DNA from: Vesta saturnalis
Taxonomy: Eukaryota > Arthropoda > Insecta > Coleoptera > Lampyridae
Reading direction: 5' to 3'
Assembly: GCA_036346205.1 (NCBI GenBank)
Contig: JARFJB010001974.1
Coordinates: 2,015,776-2,079,775 of the forward strand
Length of the DNA: 64,000 bases
Shown: one piece after another, positions 11,702-24,582 of the stretch
Numbering within the stretch: the stretch's first letter is position 1
How the letters are laid out: every line of letters begins with the position of its first letter
Notes under the pieces: generated by a model
Databases searched by the model: none
Told to the model about the DNA's origin: nothing
What the model saw: the letters and a program-made list of their open reading frames with translations, nothing else
Made by a program: the position numbers and the translations under genes

Positions 11702-14700
11702 CTGTGTATCTGTGTATCTGTGTATCTGTGTATCTGCTGTATCTGTGTATCTTTGTATCTGTGTATCTGTGTATCTGTGTATCTGTGTATCTGTGTATCT
11801 GTGTATCTGTGTATCTATGTATCTGTGTATCTGTGTATCTGTGTATCTGTGTATCTGTGTATCTGTGTATCTGTGTATCTGTGTATCTGTGTATCTGTGT
11901 ATCTGTGTATCTGTGTATCTGTGTATCTGTCGTATCTGTGTATCTGTGTATCTGTATCTGTGTATCTGTGTATCTGTGTATCTGTGTATCTGTGTATCTG
12001 TGTACCTGTGTATCTGTGTGTCTGTGTATCTGTGTATTTTTGTATCTGTGTATCTGTGTATCTGTGTATCTGTGTATCTGTATCTGTGTATCTGTATCTG
12101 TATCTGTGTATCTGTATCTGTGTATCTGTGTATCTGTGTATCTGTTATCTGTGTATCTGTGTATCTGTATCTGTGTATCTGTTGTATCTGTGTGTATCTG
12201 TGTATCTGTGTATCTGTGTATCTGTGTATCTGTTTGTATCTGTGTATCTGTGTATCGTGTATCTGTGTATCTGTGTATCTGTGTATCTGTGTATCTGTGT
12301 ATCTGTGTATCTGTGTATCTGTATCTGTATCTGTGTATCTGTGTATCTGTGTATCTGTGTATCTGTGTATCTGTGTATCTGTGTATCTGTGTATCGTGTA
12401 TCGTGTATCTGTGTATCTGTATCGTGTATCTGTGTATCTGTGTATCTGTGTATCTGTGTATCTGTATCTGTGTATCTGTATGTGTATCTGTGTATCTGTG
12501 TATCTGTGTATCTGTGTATCTGTGTATCTGTGTATCTCGTGTATCTTGTATCTGTGTATCTGTGTATCTGTGTATCTGTATCTGTGTATCTGTGTATCTG
12601 TGTATCTGTGTACTGTGTATCTGTGTATCTGTCTGTATCTGTGTATCTGTGTATCTGTGTATCTGTGTATCTGTGTATCTGTTATCTGTGTATCTGTATC
12701 TGTATCTGTGTGTCTGTGTATCTATGTATCTGTGTATCTGTGTATCTGTGTTTCTGTGTATCTTTGTATCTGTGTACCTTTGTATCTGTGTATTTGTGTA
12801 TCTGTGTATCTGTGTATCTGTGTATCTGTGTATCTGTGTATCTGTGTATCTGTGTATCTGTGTATCTGTGTATTGTGTATCTGTGTATCTGTGTATCTGT
12901 GTATCTGTGTATCTGTGTATCTGTGTATCTGTGTATCTGTGTATCTGTGTATGTGTATCTGTGTATCTGTGTATCTGTGTATCTGTGTATCTGTGTATCT
13001 GTGTATCTGTGTATCTGTGTATCTGTGTATCTGTGTATCTGTGTATCTGTGTATCTGTGTATCTGTGTATCTGTGTATCTGTGTATCTGTGTATCTGTGT
13101 ATCTGTGTATCTGTATCTTGTATCGTGTATCTGTGTATCTGTATCTGTGTATCTGTGTATCTGTGTATCTGTGTATCCGTGTATCCGTGTATCTGTGTAT
13201 CTGTGTATCGTGTATCTGTGTATCTGTGTATCTGCTTATCTGTGTATCTGTGTATCTGTGTATCTGTGTATCTGTGTATCTGTGTATCTGTGTATCTGTG
13301 TATCTGTGTATCTGTGTATCTGTGTATCTGTCTATCTGTATCTGTGTATCTGTGTATCTGTGTATCTGTGTATCTGTGTATCTGTATCTGTGTATCTGTA
13401 TCTGTATCTGTGTATCTGTGTATCTGTGTATCTGTATCTGTATGTGTATCTGTATCGTGTATCTGTGTATCTGTGTATCTGTGTACGTATTGTGTATCTG
13501 TGTATCTGTGTATCTGTGTATCTGTGTATCTGTGTATCTGTGTATCTGTGTATCTGTGTATCTGTGTATCTGTATCGTATCGTGTATCGTGTATCGTGTA
13601 TCTGTGTATCTGTGTATCTGTATCTGTGTATCTGTATCTGTGTATGTATCGTTATCTGTGTATCTGTGTATCTGTGTATCTGTGTATCTGTGTATCTGTG
13701 TATCTGTGTACTGTGTATCTGTATCTGTATCTGTGTATCTGTATCTGTGTATCTGTGTATCTGTGTATCTGTGTATCTGTGTATCTGTGTATCTGTGTAT
13801 CTGTGTACTGTGTATCTGTGTATCTGTGTATCTGTATCTGTATCTGTGTATCTGTGTATCTGTGTATCTGTGTATCTGTGTATCTGTGTATCTGTGTATC
13901 TGTGTATCTGTGTATCTGTGTATCTGTATCTGTGTATCTGTGTATCTGTGTATCTGTGTATCTGTGTATCTGTGTATCTGTGTATCTGTATCTGTATCTG
14001 TGTATCTGTGTATCTGTGTATCTGTGTATCGTGTATCCGTATCCGTGTATCGTGTATCTGTGTATCTTCGTGTATCTGTGTATCTGTGTATCTGTGTATC
14101 TGTGTATCTGTGTATCGTGTATCTGTACTGTATCTGTGTATCTGTGTATCTGTGTATCTGTGTATCTGTGTATCTGTGTATCTGTGTATCTGTGTATCTG
14201 TGTATCTGTGTATCTGTGTATCTGTGTATCTGTGTATCTGTGTATCTGTGTATCTGTGTATCTGTGTATCTGTGTATCTGTGTATCTGTGTATCTGTGTA
14301 TCTGTGTATCTGTGTATCTGTGTATCTGTGTATCTGTGTATCTGTATCTGTATCTGTGTATCTGTGTATCTGTGTATCTGTGTATCTGTGTATCTGTGTA
14401 TCTGTGTATCTGTATCGTGTATCTTGTATCTGTGTATCTGTGTATCTGTGTATCTGTGTATCTGTGTATCTGTGTATGTTCTGTGTATCTGTGTATCTGT
14501 GTACTTGTGTATCTGTATTGTATCTGTGTATCTGTGTATCTGTGTATCTGTGTATCTGTGTATCTGTGTATCTGTGTATCTGTGTATCTGTGTATCTGTG
14601 TATCGTGTATCTGTGTATCGTGTATCTGTATCGTATCGTATCTGTATCGTGTATCTGTGTATCTGTATCTGTGTATCTGTGTATCTGTATCGTGTATCTG

Positions 14701-14758
14701 TGTATCTGTGTATCTGTGTATCTGTGTATCTGTGTATCTGTATCTGTATCTGTGTATC

Positions 14759-14792
14759 TGTTTTTGTGTTTTTTCTTCTCGTTTTTTTGTTG
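14759..14792. other. T-rich interruption in octamer array
   Basis: A 30-odd base T-rich tract (with TTTTTTCTTCTCG inside) separates otherwise ordinary octamer units. It has no coding or structural meaning that I can see. It may be a second low-quality or slippage point. Confidence 0.7.
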
Positions 14793-16884
14793 TATCTGTG
14801 TATCTGTATCTGTGTATCTGTGTATCTGTGTATGTGTATCTGTGTATCTGTGTATCTGTGTATCTGTGTATTGTATCTGTGTATCTGTGTATCTGTGTAT
14901 CTGTGTATCTGTGTATCTGTGTATCTGTGTATCTGTGTATCTGTGTATCTGTGTATCTGTGTATCTGTGTATCTGTGTATCTGTGTATCTGTGTATCTGT
15001 GTATCTGTATCGTGTATCTGTGTATCTGTGTATCTGTGTATCTGTGTATCTGTGTATCTGTATCTGTATCTGTGTATCTGTATCTGTGTATCTGTGTATC
15101 TGTGTATCTGTATCTGTTGTATCTGTGTATCTGTGTATCTGTGTATCTGTGTATCTGTGTATCTGTATCTGTGTATCTGTGTATCTGTGTATCTGTGTAT
15201 CTGTGTATCTGTGTATCTGTGTATCTGTTATCTGTGTATCTGTGTATCTGTGTATCTGTGTACTGTGTATCTGTGTATCTGTGTATCTGTATCTGTGTAT
15301 CTGTGTATCTGTGTATCTGTATCTGTGTATCTGTGTATCTGTGTATCTGTGTATCTGTATGTGTATCTGTGTATCTGTGTATCTGTGTATCCTGTGTATC
15401 TGTGTATCTGTTGTATCTGTGTATCTGTATCTGTGTATCTGTATCTGTGTATCTGTGTATCTGTGTATCTGTGTATCTGTGTATCTGTATCTTGTATCTG
15501 TGTATCTGTATCTGTGTATCTGTACTGTGTATCTGTTGTATCTGTGTATCTGTGTATCTGTGTATCTGTGTATCTGTGTATCTGTGTATCTGTGTATCTG
15601 TATCTGTATCTGTGTATCTGTGTATCTGTGTATCTGTGTATCTGTGTATTGTATCTGTGTATCTGTGTTATCTGTGTATCTGTGTATCTGTGTATCTGTG
15701 TATCTGTGTATCTGTGTATCTGTGTATCTGTGTATCTGTATCTGTGTATCTGTGTATCTGTGTATCTGTGTGTATCTGTGTATCTGTGTATCTGTGTATC
15801 TGTGTATCTGTATCTGTGTATCTGTGTATCTGTGTATCGTGTATCTGTATCTGTGTATCTGTGTATCTGTGTATCTGTGTATCTGTGTATCTGTGTATCT
15901 GTATCTGTGTATCTGTGTATCTGTGTATCTGTATCTGTATCTGTATCTGTGTATCTGTGTATCTGTGTATCTGTGTATCTGTGTATCGTGTATCTGTCTG
16001 TATCTGTGTATCTGTGTATCTGTGTATCTGTGTATCTGTGTATCTGTGTATCTGTGTATCTGTGTATCTGTGTATCTGTATCTGTGTATCTGTATCTGTG
16101 TATTGTGTATCTGTATCTGTGTATCTGTGTATCTGTGTATCTGTGTATCGTGTATCGTGTATCTGTGTATACGTGTATCTGTATCTGTGTATCTGTGTAT
16201 TGTGTATCTGTGTATCTGTATCTTGTATCTGATGTATCTGTGTATCTGTGTAATCTGTATATCTGTGTACTTGTATCTGTGTATCTGTGTATCTGTGTAT
16301 CTGTGTTACTAACGTGTATCTGTGTATCTAAGTATCTGTTGTATCTGTGTATCTGTATCTGAGTATCTGTGTATCTGTATCTGTGTATCTGATGTATCTT
16401 GTATCTGGTTATCTGTAATCTGTGTATCTGTGTATCTGTGTATCCATGTAAGTATCTGTGTATCTGTGTATCTGTACGTATCGACATGTGTATCTGTTGT
16501 ATCTGTGTATCTGTGTATCTAGTGTATGACTGTGTATCTGTGTATCTGTAATCTGTTGTAATCTGTTAAGATATCTAGTGTATCTGTGTATCTGTGTATC
16601 TGTGTATCTGTGTATCTGTGTATCTGTATCTGTTGTTATCTGTAGTATCTGTGTATCTGTGTATCTTGTGTATCTGTGTATCTGTGTATCTGTGTATCTG
16701 TGTATCTGTGTATCTGTGTATCTGTGTATCTGTGTATCTGTGTATCTGTGTATCTGTGTATCTGTGTATCTGTGTATCTGTGTATCTGTGTATCTGTGTA
16801 TCTATGTATCTATGTATCTTTGTATCTGTCAATCTGTATATTTGTGTATCTGTCTATCTGTGTATCTGTGCATCTGTGATTGGT

Positions 16885-17549
16885 TGTTTCACAGTTTGTG
16901 TACATAACAACCAAATATCGCTTTTATCTAAAGGCATAAATGTTTTATAGGACAACGTTTAAATAACAAGTTTGAAGTTCTGCGTAAGATAATATCTAGG
17001 TGTTAACCGAAAGTATCGAGTTAATATCATCTGGTGCTAAAGCAGAGGTAATGTTTTGTTTTACCCATAAAAGACGTTATGTTATTAGACTCAACAGTAT
17101 CGAATTTATGTGTATTGATAAAAAAAATTTTGACTAAATGTAGATGGTATTCAAAGTATGATTGTCTGGATTTAACTTAAATCTATTTTTAAACGTATAA
17201 CGACCAATAGATACTAAATGCAGTTGTGTAATGGTATATACACCAGTTCGACAATATACTAGTTCACTGCAGTATCTCCTGGGTTTTTTTCAGAATTACC
17301 CCACACCAAAATGCCATATTGAAGTGATTATTGTACAAATCCAAAGTAAATAATTTTTAGTGATTTAAAGTGCATGTAATTCTTCAAATTATTGAATTGG
17401 TAAATCCGCGATCTTATTTTATTGGTTATATATTTTATATGTTCGTGCCACCTCAGAATGTCCCGTCGAGATCTAGGCGACGCAATGGTTAAAATCTTGT
17501 CGTTGCCACTGTAGCGGTGAGTTTTTGTAGTACAGTTTCTTATGTTACA
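16885..17549. other. Unclassified DNA with a trace of reverse transcriptase
   Basis: No gene is recognised. Near 17,295-17,340 the minus strand reads SLQYGILVWGNS, which resembles the Y.I..WG block found after the catalytic core of LINE reverse transcriptases. Surrounding frames are broken, so this is at most a relic. Confidence 0.35.
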
Positions 17550-17550
17550 A

Positions 17551-18770
17551 TGTAACGTGCCAGTTCTCAGCTATCCTTATCTTAATTTAAGTTTTGAATT
17601 GGTTATATTATTGGTAAATATATTTATATTATGTTGGTATCTTTTTTCTTTCAATAATTAAATTGTTGGTATATGTGGATATTTTCTTTTTAGTGTAAGT
17701 TTTTGTTGAGAACTGAATACGCTTAATTCCTTTCCGTTTCTTCTACCGTCCGTTTAGCCCGTTTACTTTTCTTGTATGAAGGAACAAATAGGGAACAAAG
17801 ATAAGCCCCTACATTACGGAATACCGATTGTTTTAAGAGGTTCTTATGTTACAAAATTTGTATCGTTGCAAAAGCGTGCTGGATGACTTCTTCTTCAAAA
17901 ATTATAAATAGAGATATCTTTGTTTTGCATCGATAACCCGTGATACCATATATCTGCTTTTGTCGTCTATTGCCAGCTTTCGTTATTCTATGTTTGCTTT
18001 TGTAGTTTCATCTACATTTCTTTTATTCTTATGTGGAAGATAAATGAAAATTGCCTTACCTTAATATATGGCCACATTTCGTTTATTTGTGCGTTGAAGA
18101 CATGAAAATGATTTTACCTTACCTTACGCTTATGATGTTTATGGAAATGAACTTCTCAGTCTGCAGTTCGTTTTAAGACGAAGTTAATATATTTATTTTG
18201 AGTACAATAAGTAAGTATGTACCCTTTTAATGCAAAATACGTTTAAGAAAATAATAAAAAGGTATAGTGTTGTTTTGATACGATTATAACGAAAAAACGA
18301 ACAGCTGATTTTTGTTTCTAAGATAAAACCATTTCAGTGCATAATCTATTAACTGTAATGTTGTTGACATAGGTCAAGTATACGTTTTATTATTAAATAC
18401 AGTGTTGATCATATTCCATTTTTAATTTTAGGTAAAAACAGATTATATGGTAGTATAGTTGTGTTGATTTAGTAATTATTTAAAATCGTAAAGCTTTACG
18501 AGAGAAATCGTTTCAGTTATTTTATGCTGTAATTAGTCAGACATTTTGTTTTCTTGAATATACACATAAATACAGCTATTTAGTGTTATTCAGATTACCT
18601 ATGGTATTAATGTACAACTTTCTCAATTTTTGTTGTATTTTAATTATTAAACCTAGTATAGTTTTCAACTATAATAAGTTTCGTAAGTATTGTATCCTGC
18701 TGAGCAAGATCGTGGTGCAACTTACCTTGTTAATATTATAATCACACTCTTAAAATTTTTTTATTTGTTA
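17551..18770 (+). repeat. LTR-like dispersed repeat, copy 1
   Basis: This segment begins TGTAACGTGCCA and matches, in the same orientation and block by block, the segment at 27,851-29,305. Shared blocks include CAGTTCGTTTTAAGACGA, CTCAATTTTTGTTGTATTTT, ATTAAACCTAG and GATCGTGGTGCAACTTACC. A TATA box lies at 17,903 (TATAAATAGAGATATC) and is conserved in the other copy. The TG start, promoter elements and lack of coding capacity suggest a solo LTR. The 3' boundary is approximate and no internal region or target duplication was found. Confidence 0.65.
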
Positions 18771-19554
18771 TAACAACAATGGTGTTATGCTTTTTTGTTT
18801 GTTACATCCGATGACGATTTAGAATATATTTAGACTAGAAAATTATCTTATCGCTTTAGAAATGCCTATTCTATATTTGTTTAATCTGTTACGTTCTTGT
18901 CTCACGTATTAATAGCACGCTCATAAAAGGTGTATGTAGAAAAAAATAATTGCAACTTTCTCAAAGCGTGAATTTTAATTTAGATAAGGAAGGTGCTAAT
19001 TAAAATGATGTTTCCCTTTAAAAATCCAAACAATTTAAGTCTTTACAAAATCATAAACCTTATGCATAATGAAAAAGCTAATTCTTCTTATTAATCTTAC
19101 TTTGAATTATTAACTTAATAGATTTGTGTTTACATTTTAAATTGCATTATCTGCAACGAGTCCTACGTTTTATTACGAAAATTTTAATTAATTAACCGCC
19201 CACCCCTCGTAAAGATGAGACAAGAAAAATATAAAAATAACCAAACATCAGCAACGGTCTGAAATGCTCTTTGTATAAGTTGTCTCTCTATGTACCTGAT
19301 TATTTATTTAACGCTTATAATAAAAACCTCCTTTTTTACATGATTCCACCTTTTCCTAAGATAAAATATGAGTTCCTAAACTAAATTACGTAAACAAGAT
19401 AATTTACATGCAATACCTATCTTTTTATACCTGAGTGAAGTTGGCAAATAAAAGGAAAATGCCACGTATTTCATTCCCTCCCCAAGAAGGAGGGCGAGCT
19501 GCTCAAGCTTTCCGAGATCCTTCAGCCACGATCATGGATTTCCGGCATACATAC
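18771..19554. other. Unclassified AT-rich DNA
   Basis: I see no gene, RNA or repeat unit that I can name here. A 177-codon frame starting at 19,435 runs into the SINE described next and has no domain-like features. Confidence 0.5.
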
Positions 19555-19830
19555 ATACATTACGTATACATGAATGGTGGGATTAAGGATGGATGTGGTA
19601 AGGATAGTATCGGAAGGAACGGAGTTAGGGTTTTGAGGGGGAAAATACTAACGCAGCATTCGCCTAAGCAGACGCACATGGTGTGTAAATACGCAGTGAC
19701 CATGCGACTACATGTGTATGAGGAAAACCCCCCTGAAAAACCCTCATACAAGGTAGACGTTAACGGGAATCGAACCCATTACCTTCCGAATGCTAAGCAG
19801 ATCTTGTCACCACTACGCTACCGGCTCGGT
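19555..19830 (-). repeat. tRNA-derived SINE
   Basis: Reading the minus strand from 19,826 gives GCCGGTAGCGTAGTGG (A box), then TCTGCTTAGCATTCGGA in the anticodon-arm position, then GGGTTCGATTCCC (perfect B box and T-arm) ending near 19,758. The anticodon position is AGC, as in alanine tRNA, but the anticodon stem has a mismatch and the acceptor does not close, so it is not a functional tRNA. About 180 bp of non-tRNA body follows, ending in ATGT repeats near 19,555, typical of a SINE tail. The start lies within about 40 bp of the giant inverted-repeat element. Confidence 0.75.
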
Positions 19831-19864
19831 GCGAGGTGGCAACCTAAATACAGCAGCCGAACGG

Positions 19865-22300
19865 CCAGTGGCGCGCCGTCAACCACTAGAAAGAAGTATG
19901 CGTATGTGCACATGTCTAAGTTGCCATTATCCAGCAGCCAAATAGGAAATTTTAGATTCCACCCTTAACACCAAATTAAAACTAGCCCCTGAAATTCAAA
20001 AAGCAGAACAACTTAAGATAATAAAAATTTTCCATCACTCTCAGACAACAGCTTTATATTTTGACAATTACAAGCTAATTTGGGTATACCGTTAGCGTCC
20101 TCACAAAAATTGGCAAGAAAAAGGTTTCACATTTTAACACTAACAGTACTATTTGCATTTATCCCTAGTATACCCAAAAAACGGCAATCATTTACTACCT
20201 GTCTAAGGGGTTGAAATCCACCACCAAAGTATCAAAAAACTATTAGAAAAAGGTTTCACATTCTAACCCTCACAATGCCATTCGCATTTACCATTAGTAT
20301 CCCCAAAAAAATTAACAATCATTTACTGTCCCTCTGAGTGTTCCCCCCAAGGTATTCAAACCTTCATTAAACACCCTTAGAAAAAAGGTTTCACCATGTA
20401 ACCCTTACAATGTAATTCGTAACAAATTTGGAAATCATTTACTGATCGTCGTTAGGATTGAAATCGTATTAAAAAATTCATATAACACTCTTGGAAAAAA
20501 GGTTTCGCATTATAATTCACATTTACCACTAATATCCCCAAAAAAATGGCAATCATGTACTGCCCGTCTAAGGAGTTGAAATCCACCCCAAAGTATTAAA
20601 AAATTCACATAACACCTTAGAAAAAAAGGTTTCGCATTCTAATCCCTACAGTGTAATTTACATTTACCACTAATACCCCCAAAAAAATTGGCCATCGCTT
20701 ACAGCCCGCCTGAGGTGTTGAAATCCACTCCCAAAGAAGAAAGAAAAAATGTTTCACAATCTAACCCTTGCAGTGTAATTCGCATTTACCGCTATTATCC
20801 CCAACGGACTTGGCAATCATTTACTGCCCGTCTAAGAGGTTGAAATCCACCCCCAAAGTATTGAAAAATTCATATAACACCCTCAGAAAAAAGGTTTCAC
20901 ATTCTAACCCTTACAATATCATTCGAATTTACCATTAGTATACCCCAAAAAAATGACAATCATTTACTGTACGTCTGAGGATTCGAAACCCACCCCCGAA
21001 GTATTCAAAATTCATTAAACACCCTTAGAAAAAATGTTTCACAATCTAACCCTTGCAGTGTAATTCGCATTTACCTATTATCCCCAACTGACTTGGCAAT
21101 CATTTACTGCACGTCTAAGGGGTTTAAATCCACCCCCAAAGTATTAAAAAATTCATATAACACCCTTAGAAAAAGGGTATCACATTTTAACCCCTACAGT
21201 GTAATTTGTATTTACCACTATTATCCCCAAAAAAATTGGCAATCAGTTACGCTCCGTCTGAGGGGTTAAAGTCTAATCCCAAAGTATTCATATAACACCC
21301 TTAGGAAAAATGTTTCACAATCTGGCCCTTACAATTTCATTTGCATTTAGCATTAGTTTCCCAAAAAGTTGACAATCATTCACTGTCCATCTGAGGTGTC
21401 GTAACCCCCTAAAGTATTAAAAAATTCATATAACATCTTTTACTGCCCGTCTGAGGGGTTGAATTCCACCCCAAAGGTATAATCAATTCATATATTATTC
21501 GTTCAATAGAATTGCATTTGAAGAGCAAGTATTGTGTTTAACGACCTGCAATAAATACGGCTTGGGCATTTTGTGTAATATTATCAGTTGTATCAGCATA
21601 ATAGATGTGACAGAATGAGACTAGCGTTAGGTGGGTTTTAAATAATTATTTGTAATTAATGGTAGATAAAAAATTGTTGCTTTAGGTAATTTTAGTACAC
21701 AGCATGGTAATAGTATGGAAATGGTGTACCTGGACTGAGTATCCAAGAGAGCAAAACGAGAATTATTTATATTAATAAGGGCCATATCTTTACGGCTACT
21801 CGATCGGAGGTCAGAGTTACACACAACTGGTGCCTACTTACTCGTTTTCATGTTAAATGTAGGTCAATGGCAAGTAAATTCAGTCTGATCATGTCGTATT
21901 CATCAAGTCAACTGCCTCAGATTTTCCAACCTCGTCAACACTGCGTCTTCATCAAGTCCAGTGCCTCAGACTTAGTGCAACCTGAACTTTTTAAGTTATC
22001 AACTTCGAAATAATAAATAAAAATCGTGAGGAACGTGTGTAGGCAAAACAGAGTCAAATTTCCTTAGACCCCCTTATCCATTAAGTACTTCCGATGTGAA
22101 ATTCCTTAAAGCAGCGACAGGTGCTTATTCTAATTTCAGCAACTATTGAACACAGTGTACCAGTACAATAACTGCGGCAGTCCCTCAAAGGAGATAAGTA
22201 GAATACCTACTGCACTTCTACACCACTTTTTTCACTAGATCTGTCACCAGATTTGGAAAAAGTTAGCAGAAAAGTCACTAGATTTTAAGGTTGGTAACAT
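19865..22300 (+). repeat. Left inverted arm
   Basis: Outer single-copy part (19,865-20,100): blocks such as TTAGATTCCACCCTTAACACC and GACAATTACAAGC recur inverted at the right arm. Middle: the tandem subrepeats. Inner part: ACACAACTGGTGCCTAC, GTAGGTCAATG and CATCAAGTC...CTGCCTCAGA-like blocks that also recur inverted at 40,690-41,080. The last shared block is CTACTGCACTTCTA...TCACTAGAT...GGTTGGTAACAT. The arm is about 260 bp longer than the right one, mainly through extra subrepeats, and the arms have clearly diverged. Confidence 0.85.
20105..21480 (+). repeat. Tandem subrepeats of the left arm (about ten units, 115-142 bp)
   Basis: Each unit contains GGTTTCACATTCTAACCCT, GCATTTACCA, a CCCCAAAAAAATTG variant, CAATCATTTACTGCCCGTC, GGGTTGAAATCCACCCC and TTCATATAACACCCTTAG. 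Start points of the GGTTTCAC/TGTTTCAC block near 20,122, 20,251, 20,387, 20,501, 20,619, 20,751, 20,893, 21,035, 21,176 and 21,309 give spacings of 114-142 bp. There are no coding features. Divergence between units is considerable, so the array is old. Confidence 0.9.
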
Positions 22301-22610
22301 TGCCTGCTTCAAGGTCACCGCAGGCCACGTGGTGGGTTGGTAACACTGTCTCTTTAAGGTCACCGCTTCAAGGCCACGTGGTAGGAAAGGTTGGTAACCC
22401 TGTTGACTCTCTTCAAGGTCACATTGCTTCAAGGCTATACTCGCACGTGTCCTTCAAGGTCTCACGATCCGTGCATTATTCCTCAAGGCCATTGAAATAA
22501 CTAGATTTGAAAAAGTCACTAAAAAAGTTTCTAGATCGTCTTTCAAGGTCATTGAAGTAACTAGATTCTAAAAAGTCACTAGAAAAGTTACTAGATTGTT
22601 TTTCAAGGTC
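22225..22610 (+). repeat. Short repeats with GTCACTAGA motif
   Basis: The phrase ACTAGAT-n-GAAAAAGTCACTA followed by GAAAAGTTACTAGAT recurs about four times near 22,237, 22,270, 22,500 and 22,560, alternating with CAAGGTCATTGAAG blocks at 60-bp spacing. It straddles the inner boundary of the left arm, and related sequence appears inverted at the inner end of the right arm. Confidence 0.6.
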
Positions 22611-22949
22611 ATTGAAGCAGATTGTCCACGTCAATTGTTTTCAAGGTTATCGTACACATTACCTACATCTATTCCTCAAGGTCATTGTCTACGCCTAAGT
22701 ACGTTGTTTCCAAGGTCATCACATTGCCTACCTAAAAACTATAGGCCACGTTCCCTAGTCTTCAAGACCAGGAAATGGTCACCAATCAATTCTCAGGCTG
22801 AGTGTTAATTGGTCACGCCCCCCGCCCCCCCAGGAAGTTCATTGAGCTCTGTCTCAATCATTGTTATCTATGCATGTTTCAAGGTCATCAAGAAATTCTT
22901 GGAACTTTACTTTGGTCACGCCCCCCAGTGCACTCAAGTGGTTCCCCAA

Positions 22950-23050
22950 AACAGGCAGCCGTTTCCAAACAACAGGTAGCCGTTTCCTAAAACAGGGGAT
23001 CCGTTTTCCAAAACAGATAGCTGTTTAGCAACACAGGTAACCGTTTCCCC
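22950..23050 (+). repeat. About 20-bp tandem repeat (ACAGGTAGCCGTTTCC type)
   Basis: Units of the form AACAGGTAGCCGTTTCCTAA are repeated five times here. The same family recurs at 23,785-23,890 with its flanks (TCAAGTGGTT before, CAAGGTCACACCT after), and again as a short piece at 26,160-26,225. The 22,870-23,330 and 23,705-24,060 stretches are therefore a diverged direct duplication of about 350 bp. Confidence 0.8.
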
Positions 23051-23411
23051 CCATTTCAAGGTCACACCTATGAGAAAAGAACAAAAGCGATTCATTTTTC
23101 TGTCATGATTCCTAAAGATAGATTGTTTTCCAGCTATCCCAACCATTTCAGTCTCAATTCTAGGAAATCAATTTTCAAGAACAAATGGGATCCATTGTTC
23201 CGTTATAATTTCTAAAAATAGATTGTTATCTAGATACCCCCCACTTCAATTCCGAGAAATTAACTTTCAAGAACAAAGGCGATTCATTGTTCAGGCCGAC
23301 GCTTCAAGGTCATCTAAGTAAGTAAAATATTTTATATAAAACTTATAATTTATTAACCGCAATATTCATTTATATATACAGATAAAAAATCGGTTTAAGT
23401 AAATATACATA

Positions 23412-23651
23412 TTATGGGAAGTTTGATGTACTGTCACTGTAATACCTTTGCTGGATCATATCTATTTTACTTATTATTTGTTTTTCACATTCAAATTCCT
23501 TCAACTGATTTTCGTTTAATGTGGTCCACGCCACATCATCATCTTTCCTAATAGGTATTTTCATCGCTTCATTATAATGTTTACTAGCCATACATTCAGT
23601 TTTCCTTAAAGCCTTCATATCAGGATCTGAGATCCTTTCACTTTGAGACAT
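23412..23651 (-). CDS. Hypothetical ORF, unknown family
   Basis: A 79-codon frame starts with ATG at 23,651 and ends at 23,412. It is hydrophilic and rich in Lys, Glu, Asp and Met, with a helical-looking middle (LNENQLKEFECEKQIISKID) and no low-complexity bias. There is no signal peptide, membrane segment or motif I can name. It lies between two copies of the duplicated CAAGGTCA/ACAGG region, so it interrupts them like a distinct module. The composition looks more like protein than its noncoding surroundings. It may equally be the first or last exon of a decayed gene of the giant element. It is not recognised. Confidence 0.3.
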   Translation of the reverse strand: MSQSERISDPDMKALRKTECMASKHYNEAMKIPIRKDDDVAWTTLNENQLKEFECEKQIISKIDMIQQRYYSDSTSNFP

Positions 23652-24186
23652 TGTTCGAGACTTATTACAAACCTAAGCAAGCCCTGAGGTATCATTTTTG
23701 TCTATGCATGCTTCAAGGTCATCAAGCAATTCTTGGAAGTTTACTTTGGTCACGCCTCCCCAGCAAAGTGCCCTCAAGTGGTTGCGTTCCCCAAATACAG
23801 ATAGACGTTCCCAAAACAGGTAACCGTTTCCTAAAACAGGTAGCCGTTTCCCAAAACAGATAGCTGTTTCGCAACACAGGTAACCGTCTTCCCCCCCCCA
23901 AGGTCACACCTCTGAGAAAAGGACAAAGGCGATTCATTGTTCCGACCGAGTTATAAAAATAGATTGTTATCTAGATACCCCCCACCTCAAATCTGAGAAA
24001 TCAACTTTCAAGAACAAAGGCGATACATTGTTCAAGCCGACGCTTCAAGGTCTATGCTTATAATTTTCAAGGTCACACCTCAGATAAAAGAACAAATGCG
24101 ATCCTTTGTTCTGGTCGAGTTATCATTTCTAAAAATGGATTGTTTGGTTAAACCAAACCACCTATTGCAAACTCTATAAAAATTAA

Positions 24187-24568
24187 TGTGACCTAGAGAT
24201 ATTAAAAAAATATAAAGTTACTAATGTCACAGTAATCAATACAAAGTGTGGTGGACGCATAGTGTTAGAAACAGAGGAGTTTAAATGTGTTTTACCTCAG
24301 CGCTTTTACGAGTATTTCAAAGAAGACGAAAATCGAATTGAGGAATTTAAAACGATGGTAAATGCAAAGGATGTATTCATGAGTAGTATGGGTGCAGTCG
24401 GAAAAACGATAAACATAACATTTAGTGCATCCAATCATATGTAAACATGCTCATTTCGAAAATAGCGTTTAGTCGTAGTGCAGTTGTGGAAAAGTCATGC
24501 CAGCAGCAATAAAATCACTCCTGGAACGATCTGGAGGTTCACCTGGAGGATACTTCATACCGCTGTAG
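24187..24568 (+). pseudogene. Decayed ORF pair of unknown family
   Basis: An open frame from 24,187 to the stop at 24,442-24,444 (85 codons, no ATG near its start) reads with strong protein character: KYKVTNVTVINTKCGGRIVL, then CVLPQRFYEYF, then NRIEEFKTMV, ending INITFSASNHM. The LPQRF segment after a beta-rich start recalls short uncharacterised insect proteins that I cannot name with confidence. A second short frame (24,497-24,568) encodes a 23-residue tail, MPAAIKSLLERSGGSPGGYF plus three residues, and stops 12 bases before an AATAAA-containing 3'-end-like segment. The lost start and the intervening stop suggest a pseudogene or spliced-exon remnants. Function is unknown. Confidence 0.4.
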
Positions 24569-24582
24569 TAACAATATGATGA

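Noticed and set aside
19435..19968. 177-codon plus-strand ORF as a gene
   Set aside because: It runs through a tRNA-derived SINE in antisense and into the inverted arm, and has no domain-like features.
20105..21480. CRISPR-like array
   Set aside because: Units are 115-142 bp, diverged throughout, without short repeat/spacer structure, and the DNA is eukaryotic.
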